Assembly (NCBI GenBank): GCA_041393015.1 | Contig: JAWKKV010000013.1 | Location: 1-64,000, forward strand | Direction of reading: 5' to 3' | Source of the DNA: JAGQYH01 sp041393015 | Lineage (GTDB): Bacteria > Bacteroidota > Bacteroidia > Chitinophagales > JADIYW01 | Length of the DNA stretch: 64,000 nucleotides | Part shown: positions 26,207 to 36,289 of the stretch, piece by piece | How positions within the stretch are numbered: the first letter of the stretch is position 1 | How the letters are laid out: every line of letters starts with the position of its first letter | Translations under genes and position numbers: made by a program | The notes under the pieces: model-generated | Databases searched by the model: none | What the model was told of the DNA's origin: nothing | Seen by the model: the letters and a program-made list of their open reading frames with translations, nothing else

Positions 26207-26896
26207 CTAATTATTTTTTTCTTTCGCCATGTATTTTTGAACTTGGAGTTCTATACTTGTGGCTGTGGTATAACCATTTGAAATTAGAATTAGTTTGTCG
26301 CCCATTTGAAGCACAACGGTAGGGAAACCACTCACACCCATATTGGCGGATTTTTCAAAATCGTCTCTAGTCGCTTGTTTCATTTCTTCAGACTCAAATG
26401 CAACTTTAAATTTTTCACCATCAATGCCATAGGATGCTACAATAGGTAAATAAGTATCGACATGATTAGTATTTAAATTATCAGCATAAAATGTTTTTTG
26501 TATTGCTTTGAAAAACTCAAATGCTTTGTCGGGTTGAATGGATTCCATTGTTTTTACAGCTCTTGAAGGCGGTTCCGTATCGTAAACAAATGAATGGTCA
26601 TTTAAAATGTCATAATTGAAAGGTTGTCCGCTTCGTTCTTGTACATGCTCCCAATGTTCCTTTAAAAAATCACCCAAACTTTTCATTGTTTCGGTATTAT
26701 AAGGTCTTAATCCACCCATAATCAATTCAAAATCCACTTTTTCTTTAAGACTTTCTTTCGCTTTTGAAATTTCTTCTGCAAAGCCATAGCACCAAGAGCA
26801 AAGTGGATCTCCGATATATATTAAAGTAGGTTTATTTTGTGCCATAGTTGACTGATGTATGAGTAAGGTTAAGAGTAATACAAATAAAATCCTCAT
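26207..26896 (-). CDS. Exported DsbA-family thioredoxin-fold protein
   Basis: 229 residues. Signal peptide about 1-19 (ending STMAQ). The redox motif is CSWC (Cys33, Cys36) in GDPLCSWCYGFAEE, a helical insertion follows, and the cis-Pro loop is GVSGFPTVVL. The CSWCYGF type is close to FrnE/DsbA-like oxidoreductases. It probably forms or rearranges disulfides in the periplasm, or reduces a specific partner. Transcribed alone; 180 bp without genes separate it from the rimK operon. Confidence 0.88.
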   Translation of the reverse strand: MRILFVLLLTLLIHQSTMAQNKPTLIYIGDPLCSWCYGFAEEISKAKESLKEKVDFELIMGGLRPYNTETMKSLGDFLKEHWEHVQERSGQPFNYDILNDHSFVYDTEPPSRAVKTMESIQPDKAFEFFKAIQKTFYADNLNTNHVDTYLPIVASYGIDGEKFKVAFESEEMKQATRDDFEKSANMGVSGFPTVVLQMGDKLILISNGYTTATSIELQVQKYMAKEKNN

Positions 26897-27084
26897 GATT
26901 GTAGGGCTTCAACGGTTGTAAGTGAATAATAATTCCAAGTAAAAGTAATATTTTACTTTTTAGGTGTCCAACTTATCGATTTTACTGAATGAAAACTTTC
27001 ATCGCCTTGTTCTGCTGGGATGCTTCAATCGATTCCTTTTTTTAAATATTTTTTTTGAATTGTTCCGCTGAGATTCTTCGCTCG

Positions 27085-27101
27085 TTAATGCGTAGCATTA
27101 A
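27085..27101. repeat. Small hairpin TTAATGC-GTA-GCATTAA behind tamL
   Basis: A perfect 7-bp stem with a GTA loop, beginning 6 bp beyond the tamL stop. It shares the GC-G(T/A)A-GC centre with the hairpins at 40438 and 46274. No U-tract follows, so it is not an ordinary terminator. Confidence 0.6.
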
Positions 27102-27106
27102 CTCAC

Positions 27107-29488
27107 TCAGAACGGATACCCAATAGCGAAGTTCCACACCCAGTTATTGTTTTGCCTCCATTCTTTAAAATCTGCTGATTGAGTTTGATGAAACCATCGT
27201 TCTCCATCACTTTCATATGGTTTATAAAGTGGTATACCTAAATCCAACCGAATAGCGATAAAACTAAAATCTAACCTTAAACCTAAGCCCGTTGCTAAAC
27301 CAATCTGCTTATAAAAATCACTGCTTATCTGGCCTCCAGGTCGTTCGGGGTCATTTCTTAATAACCATATATTTCCTGCATCAACAAATGTGGCTGCTCT
27401 AATAAATTTATATATGGTCCATCGGTATTCAAGGTTAAACAGTAATTTGATGTCACCTGCCTGCTCAACTGAATTGTTATTATCTTCCAAATTATCTGAA
27501 GCATAAGATCCCGGTCCAATATCTCTAATTTTAAATCCACGAATAGTGTTTGGACCACCTACAAAATATTGACGGGAATAAGGCAAACTTTGTGTGTTGC
27601 CATAGCTCAATCCAATACCGGTATTTACTCTGCTGATAAAAATTGATTTTGAGTTGATTTCCCAGTAGTTTCGATAGTCTATTTCAAATTGTGCAAATTG
27701 AGAAAATGGTATGCCTAAGATTTTATATTGGTCATTTTGTTTAGATTTTGCAGCTTTGGCAATCGCATAAGTTAAGTTACCTGAAGATTCAAAACTATGT
27801 TGCAATAGGAAGTAATTTGTTTGATCCGCATCTTTCTTTGTGTTAACCGTTAATTTGTACTTACTTCCGATTACAAAATTATTTTCAAAACTCGATCGAA
27901 GTTGAGCATTAGTAGATAATAAATCATCGAATGTTTTAGTGGTGTTTATTAAATACAACCAACTGAAATTTACAGGCGAAAGATCATGCGTTAGCGATGG
28001 TTTATTGAGAATTTTTCTTCTTTGCCAACTATACGTATAATCTAAGTTTAAATCGTTGATGGTGTAAAACTGAATCCACTTTTGAAAATTCTCAGAGATA
28101 CTAAAAGTGGTGGTTGGTGGCGAAGGAGATTTCAATTTCTCTTCTATAAATCTTAATCGCCTCGGAACAGAAAAGGAGAGGCCCATATTAACATCTAAAA
28201 CATTTAATTCTGCAGTTCTATTACTAAATTGAAACTCTGTACCGGCTCCGGCTTTAAAAGTAAGATCAATGGCTTTTTTACTTGTATTTTTATTATTGTA
28301 CATGATTGAAAAAGTAGATCCAAGAAAGCCTAATGTTGAAGAACTAAGATCGATACTTGTTTTAAAATGTTGGTGATTTGTTGGCGTTAATTTTATTGTT
28401 ACATCTAAACTGTCGTTGCCTACTTTATCGTAATCAATATTTACAAATTTATAAAGCCCCAAGTTTACAAGACGCCCCGAGGTTAGCTGATAATCATAAA
28501 TGGAAAATTGATCGTTAGGCTCAATAAAAACATTCTCTGCTATTACTTTTCTTACGATAAATGGACGATGTTCAAACAAACTAAAATATTTGCCATCAGG
28601 GTTGTTGGAAATTCTTGATTCCAAATTTTTTGTTTTTCGAATACCTTCTACCGGATACTTAGGTGTTTTTCGCCAATAAGTAGAAACATTGTCATTGTAG
28701 CTCGGATAAATTAAAACATCTCTGATGTAAAATTTCTGGTGGCTAAGAGAATCTTGAGGTTTTTTAGCGATTAATCGCATATCAAATTGCTTATCGGCAG
28801 AAGTATCGACGATATAGATGAGATCGTTTTTGTTAAAATCGTAATAACCATGACTTCTAATATAATAAGACAACCCATCTCTATCTTTTTGAATGTGGGA
28901 GATGTTGTAAATATCCTTAGACTTTACTTCATAATCCGGATAGGCTTTGAATAATGAATCGAGTGGATTATTTAAGGCAGGAATAATGAATGTGTCAATA
29001 TAGGTTGCGCCGTCATTAAAAATGGTGTAATGTACTTTTACAGCTTTTTCGTTTCTCTTTTTTGCCTTGACCTCTGCTGTTACTTTAGCATCAAAAAAAC
29101 CATTGTCTTGCATCGCTTTAGCCAATATTTTTTCTTTTTGATTTACTTCTACGTCAGTTAAAAGCACTGGCGGTTTTCCTATTTTACTTTGTAACCAATG
29201 TTTGAAACCTTTATCTTTTTTAGGTTCTAACTTTAAATGTGCCCAAACTCTCAATTGAAATAAACCAAGAAATTTTTTATTGGGTTTGGGTTGAAGTTTT
29301 TTGTTTAAACTTCCTTCTAATTTGGCAGCATTCACCTCTTTTATGGCGGGTTCAAACTTTATTTCTGATCCTAAATAAAGTTGTTGGCCTTCCTTTAAAT
29401 ATTTAGTTCCACTGCAAGAAGGCATCAATATACTTAAGAGCAAAATTACTGCTAAGTATAAAATAGGATATGATCTTTTTTCAATCAT
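27107..29488 (-). CDS. tamL: TamL: lipoprotein BamA/TamA-like outer-membrane barrel
   Basis: 793 residues. A lipoprotein signal ends in LMPSC (Cys25), which distinguishes TamL of Bacteroidota from the non-lipidated TamA of proteobacteria. Two to three POTRA-like domains (about 35-400) precede a 16-stranded Omp85 barrel. The barrel carries the RGF lock motif (NTIRGFKIRDIGPG, about 650) and ends in GYPF with terminal Phe. With TamB it forms a trans-envelope module for outer-membrane biogenesis. The start overlaps the tamB stop by 4 bp. Confidence 0.93.
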   Translation of the reverse strand: MIEKRSYPILYLAVILLLSILMPSCSGTKYLKEGQQLYLGSEIKFEPAIKEVNAAKLEGSLNKKLQPKPNKKFLGLFQLRVWAHLKLEPKKDKGFKHWLQSKIGKPPVLLTDVEVNQKEKILAKAMQDNGFFDAKVTAEVKAKKRNEKAVKVHYTIFNDGATYIDTFIIPALNNPLDSLFKAYPDYEVKSKDIYNISHIQKDRDGLSYYIRSHGYYDFNKNDLIYIVDTSADKQFDMRLIAKKPQDSLSHQKFYIRDVLIYPSYNDNVSTYWRKTPKYPVEGIRKTKNLESRISNNPDGKYFSLFEHRPFIVRKVIAENVFIEPNDQFSIYDYQLTSGRLVNLGLYKFVNIDYDKVGNDSLDVTIKLTPTNHQHFKTSIDLSSSTLGFLGSTFSIMYNNKNTSKKAIDLTFKAGAGTEFQFSNRTAELNVLDVNMGLSFSVPRRLRFIEEKLKSPSPPTTTFSISENFQKWIQFYTINDLNLDYTYSWQRRKILNKPSLTHDLSPVNFSWLYLINTTKTFDDLLSTNAQLRSSFENNFVIGSKYKLTVNTKKDADQTNYFLLQHSFESSGNLTYAIAKAAKSKQNDQYKILGIPFSQFAQFEIDYRNYWEINSKSIFISRVNTGIGLSYGNTQSLPYSRQYFVGGPNTIRGFKIRDIGPGSYASDNLEDNNNSVEQAGDIKLLFNLEYRWTIYKFIRAATFVDAGNIWLLRNDPERPGGQISSDFYKQIGLATGLGLRLDFSFIAIRLDLGIPLYKPYESDGERWFHQTQSADFKEWRQNNNWVWNFAIGYPF

Positions 29489-32400
29489 TTAGAAATAGGT
29501 TTAGGCGCTTCTTTGTTTTCAATTGAATCACTAGGAACTTCAATAGGGAGTGTATCATTATTCTCTGTTGGGGTTTCTTTATTAACTTCTTCGGCACCTT
29601 TGTAAGATCCTTTTTTAATTAACTTACCAAAGGTTTTTTGATAACTCAATCCAATACCTGTTTTCCAAACATTATTATCGTTTAGCAAACTGTAATCTGA
29701 TTTTTGAAATACATTCAATCTTAAATTACCTTCTTTTGTCAATTTGTATTCTAATATAAAATCACCCGCCACATTCGTTAATCCACCTTCTGAATTTCCT
29801 GAATTCAAATCTAAGTTAGTGCCTAATTCAAGAATTAATCTGTCATTTAATAAACTTTGTTTTATAAAGACATCAATATTAGTAGATTGTGCGAATGTAT
29901 TTTCGGTATCTGAGCCAGCATCACCTGATAACGCATCATTAGAGGTAGAAGCGATACCGACACCAACTTCTAATCCTTTTGCTTTATTGGTTAACTTTTT
30001 AAGTTGATTATTAATGAAACTAGAAACGCTACTAAAGGCTATTTGAGAACTAGCGTTATAGGCTATATCGCTAGAAGTACTATTAATAGTTGTGAAGCCC
30101 TGTAAAAGCAAGAGACTAAAAACTTGTGTGTTTAATTCTGTTTTGTTTGATCTTAACTTTTCTAATGCTCTCGTAACACTACTGGATACGGCATTGCCGG
30201 TATTTTGAGGGATTTTAATGTCGAAATCAATTTGTGGTTGATTCAGTTCTCCAGTGATAGAAAGCACCACGTTAACTTCCGTATTTGGTTTTTTCGCTGC
30301 TATTTTCTCATCTTCCGATAAGGTAGTGAATTCATTTTCAATTAAACTGTAAGTGCTTGTTTTTAATTTGTAAGCAGCCGCTAAGTCTAATTTGGAACTC
30401 ATAATGTCGCCCACAAAGGTGATTTGCCCGCCGGGAACAATTTCGAAAAATCGTTTTAAGAAAAAGTCTTCAAAAGTAAATCGATATTGACCAGAAGAAA
30501 CCTCATAATTTCCATTAATCAATAATTGTCCAGATTCATTTACATCAACCACCATATTGCCATTGCCGATAACATCTAAATAATCGCCACTGATGGGGTC
30601 AATTACTACTTTAAGTTTGGCTTTGTCATTTATATTGGCATACACCGTTAAATCAAATATGGTACTGATCTTGTATCTGAGGTTGATGATACTATCAATC
30701 TCATTTAAGGTATAATCTCCATTATCTACAAAAATGATATAAGGTTCATTAGAAACAGAACTGTTATTGGTAATGGCTTCAATGGTAATGTCCGTGCTAT
30801 CGTCTGTGGCAAATACGGCGAAGATTTTTGGTTTATTGACTGTGCCGGTAATATCGGCATCAAGCTCGGCATTTAACATGCCATAAAAAGGTAAGTTTTT
30901 CTGTTTTTTGGAATCCAAAAACGTGAATGATTTGGCACTGAAATTTAAGTTAAAACCAATATTACTGAAGTAATTATGAGTAATGTTGCCGGTAAGATTC
31001 GCAATTCTTTGTTTGCTATCCACAAAAACTGCCTTCACGTCAATATTATCCTTACTGATATCAAAGTCGCCTTTTTTTACTGTGTAATAAGAACCTAAAC
31101 TAATTACTTCTGTTCCTGCATCATTTAAACTTAGCGTTCCGTCTACATCAGGAGCAGAAAGGCTGCCACCAATTACTAGCTTACCTGCCAAGTCACCCTT
31201 TACATTCTTTACATACTTTCTTAAAAAAGGTTCAATGGCTTTTAATTGAAACTGCTTAATGTCAACTTCTCCATCAATTTTATTCCCTTCACTTAGAATC
31301 GCATCGATGTGAACATCAGTAAATAAATCGGACAAATCTATGCTTGCGGTGGTGTAACTTCCGCCAATATTCTGAAACTCCATTCCTAAGTTTCCAATCT
31401 CAATTCCGTTATATTGAATGGCACCAATGTATAAATCACCTTCAATGGTCATAGGATCTTCTATGGTGGCTACTTTTAAAGAACCGTTGATGGAGCCTTC
31501 TAATGAAGTAGAGTCATTTAAAATAAAGTTGGTAATGTTAGTAGCTTCAAATGCTTCAAAATAAAGGTCGATTTCTTTATTCTCACCTTTGGTTAGAAAT
31601 ATACCTTGGTCACCTCTAATTAGGTCAAAAGCTGGATATTCAAATTCACCTTTTCCAATAACAAATGGCTCTGTCATATTCAATCGCCAATTTTTAGCAT
31701 CCAATACCACAGACTTGTCAGCTATTAATTCAAACAGTTTTTCAGAGGATGTTATTTTACCCGTTAAAGCAAATTGATCAATGGCTTCTTCATCTTTAAT
31801 CTTTATGCCATAGGTACCAATGTTTTCTTTAAATGTTGTAGTCAATTCTAAGGCTGGAATTTGAACGCTATTGCCAATTATAATTGAATCAGAAGCAATA
31901 GCAAAACTCAATTTATTGTCAATGGTTTTACTAATAACCGCAATGTTTTTTAATGTTGTTGTTCCAAAAGCAAATTCAGGAACTTGTAAGTCAATATCCA
32001 CTAAATCTTTTCTAGAGTCAAAGTCTAAGACAATGATGGCGGTATCTAATTTAAAATTTGATTCGGAGAAGAAATTGGTGAGTTTCCTTGGATTAGAGAC
32101 ATAAAATGCGCCTTTGAAAGATTGCTCAGGGATAGAATCTAATCCTTTTTTAGCGTTGATTAACTCACTAAATGGAAAATACTCATCTAGGCTTTGCATA
32201 ATAGCGGGTACAACATTAACAAAGCTAAAATCTCCAACAACGGATCCATTTATTATTTCAGAGGCCAATAAAACTTCATTGTCTCCATTATTTTTATTCG
32301 AAGCTATAATAGCAATAGAATCCGTTTCCCAAACTTTTCCTTCTTTGGAAAGTCTTATATCTCTAATTTTTAGCTCGCCATTCATATTGTTTAAAGTAGC

Positions 32401-34545
32401 TTCTGAGAGATCTGAGGTAATAACCATGCTCGCAGATAATGGCATTTTTGTTAAATTCAGTTCACCCAAATTGAGGGTGTCTAGTTGCATCGTAAAATTA
32501 AGATTTGGGACTTCATTATTGAGTCCTATTTTTCCATTGAAAACGAAGGCTAAATTTTCATCATTAATATTAATGTCTCCTTCAAACTCTTTTTTGTAAA
32601 AACACCCTTCAATGTTTAAATCATGATAGTTGTAACTGTTGTAAACAAAAGAGTTAATATTTACATCTAATTGCGTGTCTATCGTATCTAATGATAAACC
32701 TCTTCCGTCTACTTTAGCCGTCATGGTTACATTGCCAATAGAGTCATTACCTAACAGCTGTCCTAGTTGAAAGTCATCAATTTTTAATTGCCCTAAATAA
32801 ACAGCGTTGGTATATTTTTCGTTAAAATCAATTTTTAAATCAGGAATGATATTTCCTAGATTGGTCGTTATTTCACCGTCTAAATCAAAGCTGGTTAAAC
32901 TTCCTTTAATCTTACCTGAATAAGTAAGGAATTCTATGTTTTTAGCAATAGCTGGAATAGAATCTAGAATTTTGGCAACATCATTAGATGCTGTCTCTAT
33001 TTTATTGATGTTTAATTGGTATTGAAGTTGATCAATTTGATTCAAATTTTGGATTGTTCCAGCAAAATCAACATGTGTAGTTAAAGCCGTTTTAAGCGTA
33101 AATTTTTCTAATTGAAGCTCTTTTAAATTTCCTGAAAGCTTAGAAGCCAAATCTATTCTTCCAAAAGGTTTAATATCAATTGGTAGCTTTGATCGACCGA
33201 TTATTTTTTCAATTTCTTTAGTACTAGCATTAGCAGTAATAGCAACATTGCTAAACTGCATTTGATTGGTTTGGGTAGGATGTTTTACAATGCCTGATAT
33301 ACTTGCTTTTGTTTCACCAATACTAGCATCTAGATTCTTGATATTCAAATTGGCTAAGTCTCCAGAGATAGAAGTATTGATTCTTATATTTTTGGAAGGA
33401 AGTTGATTGAAATCGATAGATTTTGTAAGTGTTGGAATAAAATAACTTAACTCATCGGCATGTAGGTTGATTGGTTTGCCTTTAACATCCACTTGTAAGT
33501 CATCTTCAAATAGAATAAATGTTTTGAAAATATCGTATGATAAACTTGCATCTAAATTAGCTTCTGATTTTCCGGTTTTTAACTCGAGATTGGTGGCGCC
33601 GGTTTCTTTATCTGAAAAGATAAGATTACCCGATAAATGTTGAATATCAATTTGCTCACCAAACTCGGTGGAAATGTTCTTAGCGGTTAAACTTGCTCGA
33701 GTGCTATCAAAATAAACATTCTTAAAATCGATGTTTAAGTCTTTGGCTTGAATATGTTGCGGATTGAAAGTTGTGCCTAAAGAGTTATTTTCTCCTGTTA
33801 CAATATCAACATAACTGTTACTGATGGTTAGTTTTTGAGAGGTAACTTTTATTGGAACCGTTGAAAGCGGGAAAATAGTTGGATCATATATTTTTTTGCG
33901 TTTGCCCAAAGTAAAACTCGCTACATAATTAACTGATTCAATATCAATTGAGTTGAGTGCAATATCCATTGTCGCAAGATCTAGAGATTTTAAATTGACA
34001 TGTAAGCTTTTTAAGACGATATCTTGTCTGCCGGAACTTAAGTCTAATAATGCATGGGTATTATTGAGTTCTAACTTTTTCAGTGAAATCGTCCAAGGCG
34101 AAGCAGATTTTTCCTTCTTTGGTTTTGGATTTTTAGGGGCAAAGGCATCAACGATATACTGAAAATTAAAAATGGAGTCTTGCTGACGCATAGTGGCGGT
34201 TAGATCATTAATGATAATCTTATCTACCTCAACCGTTTTCTTTATTAATTTTTTTAGATTGATGTCAATAATTAAATCAGAAGTAGCCAATAAGGTATCG
34301 GCTTTTTGATCTTCAAAGTAAACGCCGTGTAAAGCCACTCTGTCGAATAGATGAATCGCTACTTTGTCAATATTTACGGGTGTTTCTATTTTATTTTCTA
34401 AAAATTTAGCCGCAGATTTAGCAATTCTTTTTTGTACAAAAGGCATGTTTAAGCCTACAAAAAGGAATAGTAATATAAACAGGATTAACCCCAACAGCGT
34501 TAAACTGGTGTATTTTAAAATACGCCGAAGAGGTTTTAAATTCAT
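29485..34545 (-). CDS. tamB: TamB: translocation and assembly module protein
   Basis: 1686 residues. An N-terminal inner-membrane anchor (about 14-33) is followed by a very long beta-helical AsmA-like region, with recurrent short strands broken by Asn/Asp/Gly turns. The C-terminal DUF490/TamB domain (about 1300-1600) includes the NGNMVVDVNESGQLLINGNYEV-type stretch, the hallmark before the FLLLQGF segment. It probably bridges the periplasm to TamL and carries lipids or outer-membrane clients. The tail (about 1650-1686) is Glu/Pro-rich. The ATG at 34545 is 76 bp from the divergent HMG-CoA lyase gene. Confidence 0.93.
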   Translation of the reverse strand: MNLKPLRRILKYTSLTLLGLILFILLFLFVGLNMPFVQKRIAKSAAKFLENKIETPVNIDKVAIHLFDRVALHGVYFEDQKADTLLATSDLIIDINLKKLIKKTVEVDKIIINDLTATMRQQDSIFNFQYIVDAFAPKNPKPKKEKSASPWTISLKKLELNNTHALLDLSSGRQDIVLKSLHVNLKSLDLATMDIALNSIDIESVNYVASFTLGKRKKIYDPTIFPLSTVPIKVTSQKLTISNSYVDIVTGENNSLGTTFNPQHIQAKDLNIDFKNVYFDSTRASLTAKNISTEFGEQIDIQHLSGNLIFSDKETGATNLELKTGKSEANLDASLSYDIFKTFILFEDDLQVDVKGKPINLHADELSYFIPTLTKSIDFNQLPSKNIRINTSISGDLANLNIKNLDASIGETKASISGIVKHPTQTNQMQFSNVAITANASTKEIEKIIGRSKLPIDIKPFGRIDLASKLSGNLKELQLEKFTLKTALTTHVDFAGTIQNLNQIDQLQYQLNINKIETASNDVAKILDSIPAIAKNIEFLTYSGKIKGSLTSFDLDGEITTNLGNIIPDLKIDFNEKYTNAVYLGQLKIDDFQLGQLLGNDSIGNVTMTAKVDGRGLSLDTIDTQLDVNINSFVYNSYNYHDLNIEGCFYKKEFEGDININDENLAFVFNGKIGLNNEVPNLNFTMQLDTLNLGELNLTKMPLSASMVITSDLSEATLNNMNGELKIRDIRLSKEGKVWETDSIAIIASNKNNGDNEVLLASEIINGSVVGDFSFVNVVPAIMQSLDEYFPFSELINAKKGLDSIPEQSFKGAFYVSNPRKLTNFFSESNFKLDTAIIVLDFDSRKDLVDIDLQVPEFAFGTTTLKNIAVISKTIDNKLSFAIASDSIIIGNSVQIPALELTTTFKENIGTYGIKIKDEEAIDQFALTGKITSSEKLFELIADKSVVLDAKNWRLNMTEPFVIGKGEFEYPAFDLIRGDQGIFLTKGENKEIDLYFEAFEATNITNFILNDSTSLEGSINGSLKVATIEDPMTIEGDLYIGAIQYNGIEIGNLGMEFQNIGGSYTTASIDLSDLFTDVHIDAILSEGNKIDGEVDIKQFQLKAIEPFLRKYVKNVKGDLAGKLVIGGSLSAPDVDGTLSLNDAGTEVISLGSYYTVKKGDFDISKDNIDVKAVFVDSKQRIANLTGNITHNYFSNIGFNLNFSAKSFTFLDSKKQKNLPFYGMLNAELDADITGTVNKPKIFAVFATDDSTDITIEAITNNSSVSNEPYIIFVDNGDYTLNEIDSIINLRYKISTIFDLTVYANINDKAKLKVVIDPISGDYLDVIGNGNMVVDVNESGQLLINGNYEVSSGQYRFTFEDFFLKRFFEIVPGGQITFVGDIMSSKLDLAAAYKLKTSTYSLIENEFTTLSEDEKIAAKKPNTEVNVVLSITGELNQPQIDFDIKIPQNTGNAVSSSVTRALEKLRSNKTELNTQVFSLLLLQGFTTINSTSSDIAYNASSQIAFSSVSSFINNQLKKLTNKAKGLEVGVGIASTSNDALSGDAGSDTENTFAQSTNIDVFIKQSLLNDRLILELGTNLDLNSGNSEGGLTNVAGDFILEYKLTKEGNLRLNVFQKSDYSLLNDNNVWKTGIGLSYQKTFGKLIKKGSYKGAEEVNKETPTENNDTLPIEVPSDSIENKEAPKPISK

Positions 34546-34563
34546 AGGAACTAATATTAATTA

Positions 34564-34582
34564 TATTTTTGTTGCAAAATTA
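34564..34582. promoter_or_regulatory. Back-to-back -7 boxes between tamB and the HMG-CoA lyase gene
   Basis: The plus strand carries TATTTTTG (34564-34571) and the minus strand TAATTTTG (34575-34582), both fitting TAnnTTTG, only 3 bp apart. Predicted starts (about 34578 plus, about 34568 minus) would overlap, so the two polymerases would compete. Neither has a clear -33 TTTG. Confidence 0.35.
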
Positions 34583-34621
34583 GCCTTAAAAGAATTTAAT
34601 TTTTAAAATCTACGATTAATA

Positions 34622-35485
34622 ATGGATCAAGTTAATACTGTTAAAATAATTGAATGCCCAAGAGATGCTATGCAGGGTATTGCAACTTTTATACCAACGA
34701 ATAAGAAAATAGAATATTTGAACACTTTATTAAAAGTGGGCTTTAATACTTTAGATTGTGGAAGTTTTGTTTCTGCGAAATCCATTCCGCAGATGAGAGA
34801 TACTTTTAGAGTACTTCCCCAATTGGACTTATCTGAAACCGATACAAAACTATCGGTAATTGTAGCGAATGTAAGAGGAGCGGAGGAAGCTTGCGAGTTT
34901 GATGAGATCAATTATGTTGGTTTTCCTTTTTCTGTGTCAGAAACGTTTCAACAACGAAATACCAATTCTAGCATAGAACAATCCTTGGAAAGGGTAGAGC
35001 AAATACTCAACATTTGCGAGTGTAATGGTAAAGAGTTGGTCGTTTATATATCAATGGCATTTGGTAATCCATATAATGATCCTTATCACCCGGCGATTGT
35101 TGAACATTGGGTAGATCGTTTGCACGATTTAGGTATTTATGATATGTCTATTTCTGATACGGTTGGTGTGGCTACGCCTAAATTAATTGAAGATTTATAC
35201 GCTGTATTATATGAAGATTTTCCAAAAATTGAGTTTGGTAGTCATTTTCATACCACACCAGATACTTGGAAAGAGAAAATTGAAGTGGCTTATGCCAACG
35301 GTTGTAAGCGTTTTGACGGCGCAATTTATGGTTTTGGTGGCTGTCCAATGGCAAAAGACGATTTAATTGGCAATATGCCAACCGAAAATTTAATTGCCTT
35401 TTTTGAGGAGAAAGGCATTCCTCATGGATTGAATTTAGAAGCGTTTGAAAAAGCCAAAGCGATGGCGAAATCGATTTTCTTGTAA
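34622..35485 (+). CDS. mvaB: Hydroxymethylglutaryl-CoA lyase
   Basis: 287 residues, TIM-barrel of the HMGL-like family. It splits HMG-CoA to acetoacetate and acetyl-CoA, the last step of leucine degradation and ketone metabolism. ECPRDAMQG carries the catalytic Arg/Asp; FNTLDCGSFVSAKSIPQM and SISDTVGVA are conserved. GGCPMAKDDLIGNMPTE carries the active-site loop Cys (usually GGCPYA). It ends near a TAGCC-TT-GGCTA hairpin. No other leucine-degradation genes are adjacent, though an acyl-CoA dehydrogenase lies 0.8 kb away. Confidence 0.93.
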   Translation: MDQVNTVKIIECPRDAMQGIATFIPTNKKIEYLNTLLKVGFNTLDCGSFVSAKSIPQMRDTFRVLPQLDLSETDTKLSVIVANVRGAEEACEFDEINYVGFPFSVSETFQQRNTNSSIEQSLERVEQILNICECNGKELVVYISMAFGNPYNDPYHPAIVEHWVDRLHDLGIYDMSISDTVGVATPKLIEDLYAVLYEDFPKIEFGSHFHTTPDTWKEKIEVAYANGCKRFDGAIYGFGGCPMAKDDLIGNMPTENLIAFFEEKGIPHGLNLEAFEKAKAMAKSIFL

Positions 35486-35496
35486 TCTAAAAAAGT

Positions 35497-35518
35497 TAGC
35501 CTTGGCTATCAGTTTTGT
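35497..35518 (+). terminator. Short hairpin plus T-rich tail after the HMG-CoA lyase gene
   Basis: TAGCC-TT-GGCTA (35497-35508) followed by TCAGTTTTGTTTTTTT, 11 bp after the stop. A short stem, but well placed. Confidence 0.5.
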
Positions 35519-35524
35519 TTTTTT

Positions 35525-35628
35525 GACCTGCCAGCCGAGCAGGCGGGCACAGATGGCACAAATATTTTAGATTTACTTTCTAGGTTAATTTTGAGTATGA
35601 ATTAGTGAAATCTGTGAAATCTGTGTCT
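35525..35628. repeat. Composite repeat: GC-rich palindrome plus inverted CACAGATxxCAC ends
   Basis: It starts with a palindromic GC-rich block (CCTGCCAGCCGAGCAGGCGGG), runs into GCACAGATGGCACAAAT, and ends 60 bp later with GTGAAATCTGTGAAATCTGTGTC (35605-35628). The two outer motifs are inverted relative to each other (CACAGAT..CAC against GTG..ATCTGTG). The same motifs bound the elements at 44495-44712 and 49133-49357, and the same palindrome-plus-GCACA order recurs reversed at about 43600-43665. Confidence 0.65.
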
Positions 35629-35636
35629 TCTTTTAA

Positions 35637-36194
35637 CTAAAATAATCCTACGAAGTATTTATAGCCAATCGATAAAACACTAATAGGAATCAACAAACCA
35701 ATGGCGCTGCCATAAATGTACTTTTGAGTAGTGATTTTTGAAAAAGCCAAAGCATAATTTAGCGGCGGTGCCACCCACATTAATAATCGAAGAAGGATAA
35801 TCGTTTTAATGGGTTTGGTCTCTACTCTAAGCAGTATTCTTTGAATTCGCTCACTTTTTATATGCGCCATCGCATTGCCACCCATGGAGCGAGCAAAGTA
35901 GAAGCTCGCAATCACTGCAGCTAAACTTCCTAAATAAGCTACTATTGGTCCTAATACACTTCCAAACAGTGGAATAGATGCGCCAATAAATATTACGCCG
36001 GGCAACTGAAAAATTATAGCCAAACAAAATGCTACAATAAACAAGGCAATACCCCAAATTCCTAATGGTTCAATAAATAGTTGTAAGTTTTCAATAGTCA
36101 TTTGCTTGCCTAATGGAGTAAACAATTTTATAGCAAAAGCTATTATGATAAAGGCGGCAAAAAGAAAAAGTTTAATGACTTGTTTTCTTGGCAT
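35637..36194 (-). CDS. TVP38/TMEM64 (VTT-domain) family membrane protein
   Basis: 185 residues with five to six hydrophobic helices, inner membrane. The VTT core is clear: GVIFIGASIPLFGSVLGPIVAYLGSLAAVIASFYFARSMGG, then RILLRVETKPIKTIILLRLLMWV and PLNYALAFSKI. Family members are linked to lipid movement between bilayers (DedA/VMP1-related), but the substrate here is unknown. Divergent from the acyl-CoA dehydrogenase gene with a 95-bp spacer. Confidence 0.88.
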   Translation of the reverse strand: MPRKQVIKLFLFAAFIIIAFAIKLFTPLGKQMTIENLQLFIEPLGIWGIALFIVAFCLAIIFQLPGVIFIGASIPLFGSVLGPIVAYLGSLAAVIASFYFARSMGGNAMAHIKSERIQRILLRVETKPIKTIILLRLLMWVAPPLNYALAFSKITTQKYIYGSAIGLLIPISVLSIGYKYFVGLF

Positions 36195-36289
36195 GATTAA
36201 AAATAAGATAAAATTTCAAAAATTATTGAATAGGTTAAATATCGTTCGGATATTTACACGCAAGATTAAAACAAATAAAACATATCATC

